Shown here piece after piece: positions 1 to 7,712 of a stretch of 11,049 bases of DNA. The stretch's first letter is position 1. Every line of letters starts with the position of its first letter. Location of the stretch: contig DJYV01000182.1 of the NCBI GenBank assembly GCA_002448555.1, positions 3,745-14,793 of the forward strand, read 5' to 3'. The notes below the pieces were generated by a model. It did not search any database, had not been told where the DNA came from, and saw only the letters and a list, made by a program, of their open reading frames with translations. A program made the position numbers and the translations under genes. The DNA is from Flavobacteriales bacterium UBA6969. GTDB taxonomy: Bacteria > Bacteroidota > Bacteroidia > Flavobacteriales_D > Sanyastnellaceae.

Positions 1-237
1 CACAACGACGCCTGGCGCATGTACACCAGCGGCGCGGTCACGCGCTTTGAACTGCACATTTACGACCGGTGGGGTTCCTTGGTCTTCGCCTCTGAAGATC
101 CCGAGGCACATTGGGTAGGCGACGTACAAGGAGGCGACCATTTTGCACCCGATGGCGTCTACCACTACGAGGCCGTCCTGCGCGACGATGCGTATGCCAT
201 CAAAACTTTGCAAGGCCACATCTTGTTGATTCGCTGA
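1..237 (+). CDS. C-terminal end of a secreted protein with a gliding-motility-type (T9SS type B) sorting domain, partial
   Basis: The reading frame is open from the first base of the window and ends at TGA 235-237, giving 78 visible residues, so the gene starts to the left. The visible part matches the gliding-motility-associated C-terminal (CHU_C) domain. It shows FELHIYDRWGSLVF, then a Trp-Val-Gly turn, then PDGVYHYEAVL, and ends in GHILLIR, close to the family's usual G-x-(V/I)-x-L-(I/L)-R ending. This domain is found at the very end of large adhesin-like or PKD-repeat proteins of Bacteroidota and directs export through the type IX secretion system. The passenger part, and so the function, is outside the window. 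The last base of the stop codon is the first base of the next gene's ATG, so the two are probably co-transcribed and translationally coupled. The family call is secure; the protein's job is unknown. Confidence 0.88.
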   Translation, partial: HNDAWRMYTSGAVTRFELHIYDRWGSLVFASEDPEAHWVGDVQGGDHFAPDGVYHYEAVLRDDAYAIKTLQGHILLIR

Positions 238-2792
238 TGATTCAATTGAACCCAACTTCATACTTAATTGCCGCTGCAGCCACCTTGCTGCTTTGTACTT
301 GTTCCCCGATAAAGCCTGAGGCTGAGGCATCGGTTGAATTCAAGAAACTAAAGCCATTCGAAGCCGAAGCCTGGAAGTGGTCGGCACCCGATGCGGACTG
401 GGATGCGTGGCATGCTGCGCACCTCTTAGACGAAGTCAATCGATGGAAACACGAGCACACGGCACAGGGAACTGGAGCGCGGACCATCGAAGGCGAGTGG
501 CGGTTGGAAGGCCCCACGAACATTGGCGGACGGTTCAATTTCATCCGACAACACCCCGATGATCCTGTGACGCTTTTCGCAGGCAGCAGCGCAGGCGGAC
601 TTTGGAAGGGATCAAACAGCGGCACGTGGCAGCCCCTGACAGAAGATTTTCCTGCCATGGCCATGGGTGACTTGGCCTTTTACCCCGGCAACCCCGATCG
701 GATATTCTTGGCCACCGGCGACCCGCAGATCAGCAGTTTCCCGCGCATCGGAAACGGGATCTACCGATCATTGGACGGCGGTGGCTCGTGGGAAAACATA
801 GGACTGGACTCCATGGGCGTCATCAGCAAATTGCTGTTTGTTCCTGGTTTGGACGAGGCGGCTCCCGTGCTCTTCGCTGGAGCAATGGGAAACCCTGCCC
901 AGCCCAACGCGTACCGTGGGCTGTTTCGGAGCGCAGATGCGGGGGTCAATTGGGAACAGGTGTTGCTGCCCAATGATTCTGCGGGTGTAACGGACCTGCT
1001 TTACGACCCCGATACGGAGGCCATTTACGCCGCTGCGTGGCAGCGAACACGCAACTCGACGGCCAGTGAGGTGTGGGGACCGCATTGCCGCATTTGGAAA
1101 TCCGTGGACAACGGAATCAACTGGCAAGTTCTGCCGAATCCCTGGGGTCAAGGCGAACGCGGGCGCATCGGATTGGCCCACTCGTCCCAAGGCGTATACG
1201 CCCTGGTGGTGGGACAAGACAGCCAACTGGATAACCTCTACCGCACCACCGATGGTGGAGAAACGTGGAGCGCCGTAATTCCGGAAGACAACGTTCCCGA
1301 AAACGCCTTGGGTGGATTCGGTTGGTATTTCTCGAAAGTGCGCATCAACCCGTTCAATCCAGATGACATCACCATCCTAGGTGTGAACTTGTGGAATTCC
1401 ATCAACGGCGGAGCCAACTGGAACCTCATGGGGCCAGAATGGTGGACGTATGAAGTGCACGCAGACAAGCACGACCTGCAGTGGCTGGGGGCGGAGACGT
1501 GCATTTTGGCCACCGACGGCGGACTTTACAAAACCGAGGACCACGGCGCGACCTGGGAAGACCTCGAAGACATCCCTGTCACTCAGTTTTACCGTGCCAC
1601 CTGGAATCCACACAACCCCGGATTCTACACGGCAGGTGCACAAGACAACGGAACGACCACGGGCAATTACGAGGATTTAGGCGGATGGACCCGCGACCTC
1701 GGCGGCGATGGCTTCACCGCCATCTACCACCCGACCGATCCCACGCTCCGGTATGCCGGATACCAATGGGGCAATTGGCGGTTCAGCATGACCGAACCGG
1801 GTGAAGAGCTCCAGTGGAACGACTTTACCTACGGCATTGAGGAAGAGGACCGCGTGTGGTGGGATGCGCCCTTGATCTACCACCCGTCCAACCCCGATGA
1901 AATGTGGACCGGCTCGCAACGTGTGTACCGCATGGAAGACGCTCCCGTCGACCTGTGGGAGCCGGTCAGCGAGGACCTGACGTACGCCACCGAACCGGGG
2001 CTTTCTTACCGATGTGTAAGCGCCCTCGCAGGGTCGCATTTCGACGCGGATGTCGTTGCTGCTGGAACGACGGACGGACGGGTGTGGATTTCGCAGGACC
2101 ATGGCGATTCGTGGCAACCCATGGAAACGGGGTTGCCGGGGCAATTCGTCACGGACATCGAATTTGACCCCTACCACCCGGACTCCATGTTCTGCACGGT
2201 GAGCGGCTACCGGAACGCTGTGTACTCCCCCTTTATCTTCCGCGCCACAATCGGCGGAGCATGGCAGCCCATCCAAGGCGATTTGCCCGAACATCCCGTG
2301 AATCAAATTCACGCACTCAACGACAGCATTTGGGTGGTTGCGACCGACGCGGGCGTGTTCGCCACATTGAACCGTGGAGCGAATTGGGAACCCGTGGGAA
2401 CCTTGCCAACCATTCCGGTGTACGATGTCGACGCTGATACCATCACGAACCGACTCATCGCAGGAACGTTCGCGCGGAGCTTATTGAGCTTCCCGCTTGA
2501 TTCGTTACTCCCTGCTCCCGAGGTGATTGAACCGAACGCGGTGGCAAATTTCGTAGAACCGTCGTATTGGGCGTACCCCAATCCGTTCACGAGCACCCTC
2601 AACCTCAGCTTGGGGGAGGATGTCAAATCCTTGCGTGTGGTCGACTTCAGCGGCCGGATTGTGCACGAGCAAAACGTGGCCAACGCCTCATCGTTGGTCA
2701 TACCGTCAGGCGCGTGGTCAGCCGGGAAGTACTTTGTGGTACTGGAAACGGCGACAGGACCCCGTTCGCTTCAGGTCATCAAAGGGCAGTGA
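237..2792 (+). CDS. Secreted Asp-box (BNR/sortilin-type) beta-propeller protein with T9SS type A sorting domain
   Basis: An 851-residue product from ATG 237, which shares its A with the upstream stop. This start places a hydrophobic segment at residues 9-19 directly at the N terminus; the frame is open further upstream only through non-ATG codons. Repeated Asp-box motifs (S/T-x-D-x-G-x-x-W) lie near residues 178 (SLDGGGSW), 232 (SADAGVNW), 289 (SVDNGINW), 337 (TTDGGETW), 388 (SINGGANW), 432 (TEDHGATW), 619 (SQDHGDSW) and 710 (TLNRGANW). They mark blades of one or two beta-propellers of the sortilin/BNR-like superfamily. The last 75 or so residues (from YPNPF near 780) form a typical type A sorting domain with the FSGRIV strand and a GKYFVV strand. 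No sialidase FRIP motif was seen, so enzymatic activity is not claimed; a surface binding or processing role is plausible. The signal peptide is unusual: no basic residue before the hydrophobic stretch, and Cys at 20 and 22 without a clean lipobox. Confidence 0.88.
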   Translation: MIQLNPTSYLIAAAATLLLCTCSPIKPEAEASVEFKKLKPFEAEAWKWSAPDADWDAWHAAHLLDEVNRWKHEHTAQGTGARTIEGEWRLEGPTNIGGRFNFIRQHPDDPVTLFAGSSAGGLWKGSNSGTWQPLTEDFPAMAMGDLAFYPGNPDRIFLATGDPQISSFPRIGNGIYRSLDGGGSWENIGLDSMGVISKLLFVPGLDEAAPVLFAGAMGNPAQPNAYRGLFRSADAGVNWEQVLLPNDSAGVTDLLYDPDTEAIYAAAWQRTRNSTASEVWGPHCRIWKSVDNGINWQVLPNPWGQGERGRIGLAHSSQGVYALVVGQDSQLDNLYRTTDGGETWSAVIPEDNVPENALGGFGWYFSKVRINPFNPDDITILGVNLWNSINGGANWNLMGPEWWTYEVHADKHDLQWLGAETCILATDGGLYKTEDHGATWEDLEDIPVTQFYRATWNPHNPGFYTAGAQDNGTTTGNYEDLGGWTRDLGGDGFTAIYHPTDPTLRYAGYQWGNWRFSMTEPGEELQWNDFTYGIEEEDRVWWDAPLIYHPSNPDEMWTGSQRVYRMEDAPVDLWEPVSEDLTYATEPGLSYRCVSALAGSHFDADVVAAGTTDGRVWISQDHGDSWQPMETGLPGQFVTDIEFDPYHPDSMFCTVSGYRNAVYSPFIFRATIGGAWQPIQGDLPEHPVNQIHALNDSIWVVATDAGVFATLNRGANWEPVGTLPTIPVYDVDADTITNRLIAGTFARSLLSFPLDSLLPAPEVIEPNAVANFVEPSYWAYPNPFTSTLNLSLGEDVKSLRVVDFSGRIVHEQNVANASSLVIPSGAWSAGKYFVVLETATGPRSLQVIKGQ

Positions 2793-4085
2793 TTACTGCA
2801 CCCAAAAACGGTGTGATTCCGTCGTGCCGGGAATCCGGATGAAGTGCAGCCCTGCGGCCAAGTTTCCGGTAGGCACGGCGAACCATTCGCCTGCACCTGT
2901 GGCCGTTTGAATGAACCGTCCGCTGGCATCGTACACCTCGTAGGTCCATACTGCACTCCGAGAAGAAAGCCATTGGATTTGTACTTCTTCACCTGCGTCT
3001 ACGGCCGTAGGGAACGCGCGCCACTGGCCGTGTTGAGTCTGCAGCCATTCGGCAACCCCAACGGCTTCGTAGTCATAAGGACCGCATACAGGCTCATAGC
3101 CGGAGCATATCCAGCTCGATAACGCTCCAGAAATAGTACCCAACGTCCGGTAGTAAGCATCAGAATCCGTGATGTGCGGGACGTGACCCGCCCCTTCTAT
3201 TTCAGTGAAACAACTTTCAATCCCCAACGCTTGCGCTGTTTCATGAATAATCGCACTCCCATCCACCTCCGTGATGGGGATACCGCTCAGCATAATCATT
3301 CCAGTGCTGAACGGCACTGTTCCATCATTCGTTCCATGCACGGAAACGATGGGAGCATCACCTTCACTCATGTAATCAACAGACTTCAGTGCCCCGCCGA
3401 TATTGACAACACCTGTAATCGAGCTGCTGTAGCCCGAGTTACCTGACTCTCCCTCCAATCCTCCACCCATACCCGGCTGGGATTGATCCACCTGTGGAGG
3501 GATTTCTGATTCCTCGTCAATTGACGCCATGTGCAAGCCGATAAATGCTCCTGCGGATACACCTCCCAAATAAATGAGATCAGTATTCACGCCCCACGGA
3601 TTGCCATCCTCTTCCACCGTTTTTCGAAAAAAGCGAACTGCAGCCTTCCCGTCATGATAGGCGCGCCAAACGGAACGCACCAAGGCATTCGAGACATCTA
3701 GGAAATTGTCTACGCCCACACGGTAAGACATGGAGGCGACGACATACCCCATCTTGGCTAAGTCTTCACAAAGTGGGACGACATCCTCACCGGCATTGTC
3801 ACCGCCAATGAAGAATCCCCCATGCCCCATGATGATCAAAGGCCTACTCTCGTACACATCGCCTTCCGGTTCGTAGATATCAACGACAAGGCTTTGGTTC
3901 AATCCCGTGGTATTGATGGCGTTGCCGTATTCGACGTCGTAAGAGACATTGAAACTTTCGAACGCAGAAGTGTATCGGTAGCGTGTTCCGTCGCAGTCAT
4001 CAACTTGAGCGTGAACTGGAACGAATAACAAGGCGGCGAAAAGAGCCACGGCCGCAGACCGCAGCGGCAAGGAGATTTGTCTCAT
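2793..4085 (-). CDS. Secreted alpha/beta-hydrolase esterase (carboxylesterase-like) with T9SS type A sorting domain
   Basis: A 430-residue product if started at the ATG at 4085-4083, which gives a clean signal peptide (MRQISLPLRSAAVALFAALL, cleavage probably after VHA). The open frame reaches 4115 only through a TTG, which would put ten extra residues before the signal. The hydrolase core shows the oxyanion loop GHGGFF (His88-Gly89-Gly90), nucleophile elbow GGVSAGA (Ser177), acid loop HGTNDGTVP (Asp254) and GAGHVPH (His301). The catalytic triad therefore looks complete. A Gly/Ser-rich insert sits around residues 200-225. The tail from about residue 357 (FPTAVDAG to HRFWVQ) fits a type A sorting domain, so export through T9SS to the surface or medium is likely. 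Substrate is unknown; carbohydrate-ester or other carboxylester cleavage fits the fold. The stop codon touches that of the convergent propeller gene. Three sampled lines of this gene have 47-48% GC, lower than the two sampled neighbours. Confidence 0.88.
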   Translation of the reverse strand: MRQISLPLRSAAVALFAALLFVPVHAQVDDCDGTRYRYTSAFESFNVSYDVEYGNAINTTGLNQSLVVDIYEPEGDVYESRPLIIMGHGGFFIGGDNAGEDVVPLCEDLAKMGYVVASMSYRVGVDNFLDVSNALVRSVWRAYHDGKAAVRFFRKTVEEDGNPWGVNTDLIYLGGVSAGAFIGLHMASIDEESEIPPQVDQSQPGMGGGLEGESGNSGYSSSITGVVNIGGALKSVDYMSEGDAPIVSVHGTNDGTVPFSTGMIMLSGIPITEVDGSAIIHETAQALGIESCFTEIEGAGHVPHITDSDAYYRTLGTISGALSSWICSGYEPVCGPYDYEAVGVAEWLQTQHGQWRAFPTAVDAGEEVQIQWLSSRSAVWTYEVYDASGRFIQTATGAGEWFAVPTGNLAAGLHFIRIPGTTESHRFWVQ

Positions 4086-4142
4086 CTTTGAAAGCAGGTT
4101 TAGGTTTCGTGTCAATCTGAAACGGATAAAACTACAAAAGCG
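4086..4142. promoter_or_regulatory. Divergent intergenic region between esterase and PNGase F-like genes
   Basis: Only 57 bases separate the two start codons, so both promoters must lie here or reach into the coding ends. On the plus strand TAGGTTTC at 4101-4108 matches 5 of the 6 fixed positions of the Bacteroidota -7 element TAnnTTTG, about 34 bases before the PNGase-like ATG. The nearest TTTG (4087-4090) is only 10 bases upstream, whereas about 19-21 is expected, so the pair is not convincing. On the minus strand TAGTTTTA is the closest match. No Shine-Dalgarno-like sequence precedes either start, as is common in this phylum. Confidence 0.3.
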
Positions 4143-5339
4143 ATGATGAAGTTCTTTCCCTGGTTCTGTGGCTCAGTGCTTCTGGCCCTGTTTTCGTGCC
4201 AAACTCCGGTTTTCAACGAGCAACATGCAACGGTTCAGTGCATGGACAGCACGCACATCTTTTTTGCGCCATCCACCAATTGGGACTCCCTCCGTGCAGC
4301 CGACGGCTGGCGTCGCTGGGACAACGGACGGTTCCTGACGCGTACTGTCGGCATTCCCTCTTATAAAATCCGACCGACCATCACTGCTCACGTGACGCTG
4401 CGATCCGCTGGTGACCCGTGGGACAAATCGGGTTCGTTGGTCCTGCTTCCCAATGCAGCTCCCAATTTGCTGGATGTGGGATTCGCCCAGGACACCTCAG
4501 CTCATGCAGATTATCCAGGAATTGCCCTCAACGAGGCAGGATCTGGTTTCCAACCCACCTTGGAGCTGTTGCGCTTCATCACCCCATTTGGCGTGGGCCA
4601 TTTCAGCGCGTCCGAACGGTTGGACGAATACAAACCCGTGTACATCCCGAAATGGGAAGACTCCGTGCACTGGGAAGCTGACATCAGCCATCTGTGGGAA
4701 GCAATGGGCGATTCTGCGACACTTGGGGTGTACATCGATACGTGGACAAGCGAAGGGTACACGCTGGATGTTCAATTGGATTTCGATTCCAATCCCGCGA
4801 CGGTCGTTCCGGGCAAATCGTTGGCCACCCTCCCGCTCGTAAACACGTCAAAATTCGGAAGTGAACAAACCGCCTACGACGGATTTGCGAAGGCGCCTTT
4901 GGTGGTGAATGTGTCCCTGGACGAACCAGCGGCCAATGCGGTACTGCACTACAACGCTACCGGACACGGCGGCCACGGAACGGGGGATGAATTTGTGCGT
5001 TGCGAACACCACGTGACGTGGGATGGTGATACGTGCCTTTCGTTTACACCTTGGCGAGACGATTGTGCGAGCTTTCGGCGGTTCAACCCCACATCCGGCG
5101 TCTGGATGGAACGCACGTATTGGAAGGGGGATAGCCTCGATGAACGCATTGCCTCGAGTGATTATTCGCGTTCGGGATGGTGTCCAGGGAGCGACGTGCC
5201 ACCGGTCCGTGTATCCTTGGGGGACCTCGGCGCTGGCACACACGCACTGGTCATCGATGTGCCCACCGCACAACCGTTTACCGAATCCGAAATGAACTTT
5301 TGGAACGTGGCGGCCTACTTGACGTACGAGCGCCCGTGA
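4143..5339 (+). CDS. PNGase F-like peptide:N-glycosidase (N-glycanase) lipoprotein
   Basis: A 398-residue product. The signal peptide ends in the lipobox LFSC (Cys19), so it is predicted to be an outer-membrane lipoprotein. Similarity to PNGase F of Elizabethkingia is recognised by eye in the right order: DPWDKSG (91-97) matches DEWDRYA, RFITPF (144-149) matches RFITPY, VYIDTW (196-201) matches IYTETW, the GDEFVRC segment (281-287) matches the CAEWCFR segment, and RSGWCPG (343-349) matches RAGWCPG. PNGase F cleaves the amide bond between Asn and N-glycans using acidic residues at 60, 118 and 206. Here these correspond to Asp94, Asp199 and Glu283, so the second is Asp rather than Glu. A Cys pair equivalent to the one ending in GWC appears kept. 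The N-terminal 20-80 region is not assigned. It may trim glycoproteins at the cell surface; activity is inferred, not shown. ATG 4146 is an equally possible start. Confidence 0.88.
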   Translation: MMKFFPWFCGSVLLALFSCQTPVFNEQHATVQCMDSTHIFFAPSTNWDSLRAADGWRRWDNGRFLTRTVGIPSYKIRPTITAHVTLRSAGDPWDKSGSLVLLPNAAPNLLDVGFAQDTSAHADYPGIALNEAGSGFQPTLELLRFITPFGVGHFSASERLDEYKPVYIPKWEDSVHWEADISHLWEAMGDSATLGVYIDTWTSEGYTLDVQLDFDSNPATVVPGKSLATLPLVNTSKFGSEQTAYDGFAKAPLVVNVSLDEPAANAVLHYNATGHGGHGTGDEFVRCEHHVTWDGDTCLSFTPWRDDCASFRRFNPTSGVWMERTYWKGDSLDERIASSDYSRSGWCPGSDVPPVRVSLGDLGAGTHALVIDVPTAQPFTESEMNFWNVAAYLTYERP

Positions 5340-5431
5340 GGCGTTGGTTTCGTCCGTTTTATGCACGACCTTTGCCACCGCTTTGAAATTCGCGGTTTGC
5401 GCTGCAAATCGCTCTTGATTTCGACTAACCC
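5340..5431 (+). promoter_or_regulatory. Probable icd upstream regulatory region with inverted repeat
   Basis: This 92-base gap between the PNGase-like gene and icd contains an inverted repeat: GCGGTTTGC (5392-5400), a GCT spacer, and GCAAATCGC (5404-5412). The arms pair at 8 of 9 positions, and the ninth would be a G-U pair in RNA. It ends 19 bases before the icd ATG. TTTG occurs at 5371-5374 and again inside the left arm at 5396-5399, but no good TAnnTTTG -7 element is present. The repeat could be an operator overlapping the transcription start or a leader hairpin. There is no U-run after it, so it is not an intrinsic terminator. Confidence 0.4.
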
Positions 5432-7642
5432 ATGGCAAAAATCATTTACACGAGAACAGACGAAGCACCCGCATTGGCGACGTACTCGTTCCTGCCCATT
5501 GTCACCTCTTTCGCCAAGCGTGCAAACGTGCAGTTGGAAACACGCGACATCAGCTTGGCCGGCCGCATCCTCGCCGCCTTCAATGATTGCCTTCCGGAGG
5601 CCCAGCGCGTGAACGATGCCCTCGCCGAATTGGGCGAACTGGCCAAGCGTCCCGAAGCGAATATCATTAAGCTGCCCAACATCAGCGCGTCCATTCCGCA
5701 GTTGAAAGCAGCCATTGCCGAATTGCAGGCCGCAGGCTACGCCCTTCCTGACTATCCCGAAGAACCCGAGAAAGACGAAGAGCACGACGCAAAGCGCCGG
5801 TACGATGGAGTCAAAGGCTCAGCGGTGAACCCCGTCTTGCGCGAGGGCAACAGCGATCGCCGAGCACCCAAAGCGGTGAAGGCGTATGCCCAAAAGCATC
5901 CCCACAGCATGGGCGCGTGGTCATCCGACTCAAAGTCCCATGTAGCGCACATGGACGGAGGCGACTTCTATGGCTCAGAAAAGAGCCACACCGTCGCTGA
6001 AGCAATCGATGTGCGCATCATGTTTAATGGAGCCGATGGCACCACCAAGGAAATGAAGGGTGCTTTCCCGCTGCAGTCGGACGAGATTATCGACGCCGCC
6101 GTAATGGATATGGAACGGTTGATGGCATTTGCACGTGCTCAGATGGCCGATGCGAAAGCCAATAACGTCCTCTTCTCGCTTCACCTGAAGGCGACCATGA
6201 TGAAGGTGTCTGATCCGATTCTATTTGGCGTGTTTGTTGAAGCATTTTTCGCTCCGGTATTTGAAGGATTCAAGGCTGAGCTCGAAGCAGCGGGTGTCGA
6301 CTCCCGCAACGGTTGGGGTGATGTGGTGAAAAAAATGAACAGCCTCCCAGCGGAGACGCAGGCCAAGTTGAACGAAGCCATTGACGCAGCCTTTGCAGCT
6401 GGACCTGATTTGGCCATGGTGGATTCCGACAAGGGCATTACCAACTTGCACGTGCCATCGGACGTCATCATCGATGCCTCCATGCCTGCGATGATTCGCA
6501 ATTCGGGTCAGATGTGGGACAAAGCGGGGCAAACACGCGACACGAAGGCCGTCATTCCAGACCGTTCGTATGCCGGTGTGTACCAAGCCACGATCGACTT
6601 CTGCAAAGCCAATGGGGCCCTCGACCCGAAGACCATGGGAAGTATTTCCAACATCGGCTTGATGGCGCAAAAGGCCGAAGAGTATGGCTCGCACGATAAG
6701 ACGTTTGAATTCCCCGGTGACGGTACAATCGTGGTAGAAACCACATCCGGCGAGGCGTTGATTGAACAACCGGGCAAGGCCGGCGACATCTTCCGCATGT
6801 GCCAAGTGAAAGACACCCCTATTCAAGATTGGGTGAAGCTCGGCGTAAAGCGGGCTCGCGTCACCGGTAATCCCGCCGTGTTCTGGCTCGATGAAAATCG
6901 CGCCCACGACGCAGAACTCATCAAGAAGGTCAAGGCCTACCTCCCGAACCACGACACCGATGGGCTCACCATCGAAATCTTGGCGCCGGTTGCAGCCACG
7001 ACGTACTCATTGGAACGGATCGTCAAAGGCCAAGACACCATATCGGTAACGGGTAATGTCCTCCGGGATTATTTGACCGACCTCTTCCCCATTTTGGAAG
7101 TAGGTACTTCCGCCAAGATGCTGTCCATCGTACCGTTGATGAATGGCGGTGGCCTCTTCGAAACGGGAGCGGGCGGATCTGCACCCAAGCACGTGCAACA
7201 ATTGCAAGGGCAGAACTACCTCCGCTGGGACAGCTTGGGCGAATTCCTCGCCTTAGCCGTATCCCTTGATCACTATGCGGACCAGACAGGCAATGAAGAA
7301 GCCCGTGTGCTGGGTCGCTGCCTCGATGACGCGACCGGTCGATTCCTCGACGAAGACAAGAGCCCGACGCGGCGCTTGGGCGGCATCGACAACCGCGGTT
7401 CACACTTCTACCTCGCGCTCTTCTGGGCCGAAGCACTGGCAGCACAACAAGAAAGCTCAGCGCTGCGCGACGCCTTTGCTGGCTTGGCTGCCTCGATTCG
7501 ATCAGCTGAATCCACCATCGTTGATGAGCTCATCGCGGTGCAAGGCGATGCAGCTGACACAGGCGGCTACTACCGCATGGACGACGCGAAGGTTGCGGCC
7601 ATCATGCGGCCGTCAGCAACACTGAATGCCCTGATTGACTGA
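5432..7642 (+). CDS. icd: Isocitrate dehydrogenase, NADP-dependent, monomeric type (EC 1.1.1.42)
   Basis: A 736-residue cytoplasmic enzyme, the usual size of the monomeric (about 80 kDa) IDH family, starting MAKIIYTRTDEAPALATYSF. It oxidises and decarboxylates isocitrate to 2-oxoglutarate in the TCA cycle and yields NADPH. Residues recalled as binding isocitrate and metal in the Azotobacter vinelandii enzyme are all present at a constant offset of minus two: Ser130, Asn133, Arg137 and Arg143 in the GSAVNPVLREGNSDRR segment, Lys253, Asp348, Tyr418, and Arg545, Asp546 and Asp550 in LRDYLTDLFP. NADP contacts His587, Arg598 and Arg647 are also kept, as is HPHSMGAWSSDSKSH. The enzyme is therefore expected to be active. 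The family is unrelated in length to the 45 kDa dimeric IDH. It is probably transcribed from its own promoter in the 92-base gap and ends before a strong terminator. No Shine-Dalgarno sequence precedes ATG 5432. Confidence 0.98.
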   Translation: MAKIIYTRTDEAPALATYSFLPIVTSFAKRANVQLETRDISLAGRILAAFNDCLPEAQRVNDALAELGELAKRPEANIIKLPNISASIPQLKAAIAELQAAGYALPDYPEEPEKDEEHDAKRRYDGVKGSAVNPVLREGNSDRRAPKAVKAYAQKHPHSMGAWSSDSKSHVAHMDGGDFYGSEKSHTVAEAIDVRIMFNGADGTTKEMKGAFPLQSDEIIDAAVMDMERLMAFARAQMADAKANNVLFSLHLKATMMKVSDPILFGVFVEAFFAPVFEGFKAELEAAGVDSRNGWGDVVKKMNSLPAETQAKLNEAIDAAFAAGPDLAMVDSDKGITNLHVPSDVIIDASMPAMIRNSGQMWDKAGQTRDTKAVIPDRSYAGVYQATIDFCKANGALDPKTMGSISNIGLMAQKAEEYGSHDKTFEFPGDGTIVVETTSGEALIEQPGKAGDIFRMCQVKDTPIQDWVKLGVKRARVTGNPAVFWLDENRAHDAELIKKVKAYLPNHDTDGLTIEILAPVAATTYSLERIVKGQDTISVTGNVLRDYLTDLFPILEVGTSAKMLSIVPLMNGGGLFETGAGGSAPKHVQQLQGQNYLRWDSLGEFLALAVSLDHYADQTGNEEARVLGRCLDDATGRFLDEDKSPTRRLGGIDNRGSHFYLALFWAEALAAQQESSALRDAFAGLAASIRSAESTIVDELIAVQGDAADTGGYYRMDDAKVAAIMRPSATLNALID

Positions 7643-7664
7643 ACATCTCAGTCATCGAGCAAAT

Positions 7665-7694
7665 AAAAAGGGGAGCCGCCGGGCTCCCCTTTTT
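7665..7694. terminator. Bidirectional intrinsic terminator between icd and the GH16 operon
   Basis: A perfect inverted repeat: AAAAAGGGGAGCC (7665-7677), loop GCCG, then GGCTCCCCTTTTT (7682-7694). The eight-base GC-rich stem is flanked by an A-run and a T-run, so it can end transcription in both directions. It lies 23 bases after the icd stop and 19 bases beyond the stop of the convergent GH16 gene, and serves both. Confidence 0.92.
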
Positions 7695-7712
7695 CGTTGT
7701 GCATCTTTCGCT

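Noticed and set aside
1677..2312. A 211-codon open frame on the minus strand inside the propeller gene
   Set aside because: It lies fully opposite a gene with clear domain content, shows no recognisable motif, and is expected by chance in GC-rich coding DNA.
237..2792. Sialidase function for the Asp-box protein
   Set aside because: Asp-boxes are shared by many non-sialidase propellers, and no FRIP motif or arginine-triad context was seen.
4086..4115. Upstream TTG start for the esterase, and the TTGACA hexamer at 4115-4110 on the minus strand as a sigma-70 -35 box
   Set aside because: The TTG would put ten residues before a complete signal peptide. Bacteroidota primary promoters do not use TTGACA/TATAAT, and no matching -10 follows.
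5392..5412. Inverted repeat before icd as a terminator of the PNGase-like gene
   Set aside because: There is no T-run after the right arm on the plus strand, and the stem is short.
6221..6952. A 243-codon minus-strand frame inside icd
   Set aside because: It is antisense to the well-conserved icd gene and has no recognisable protein features.
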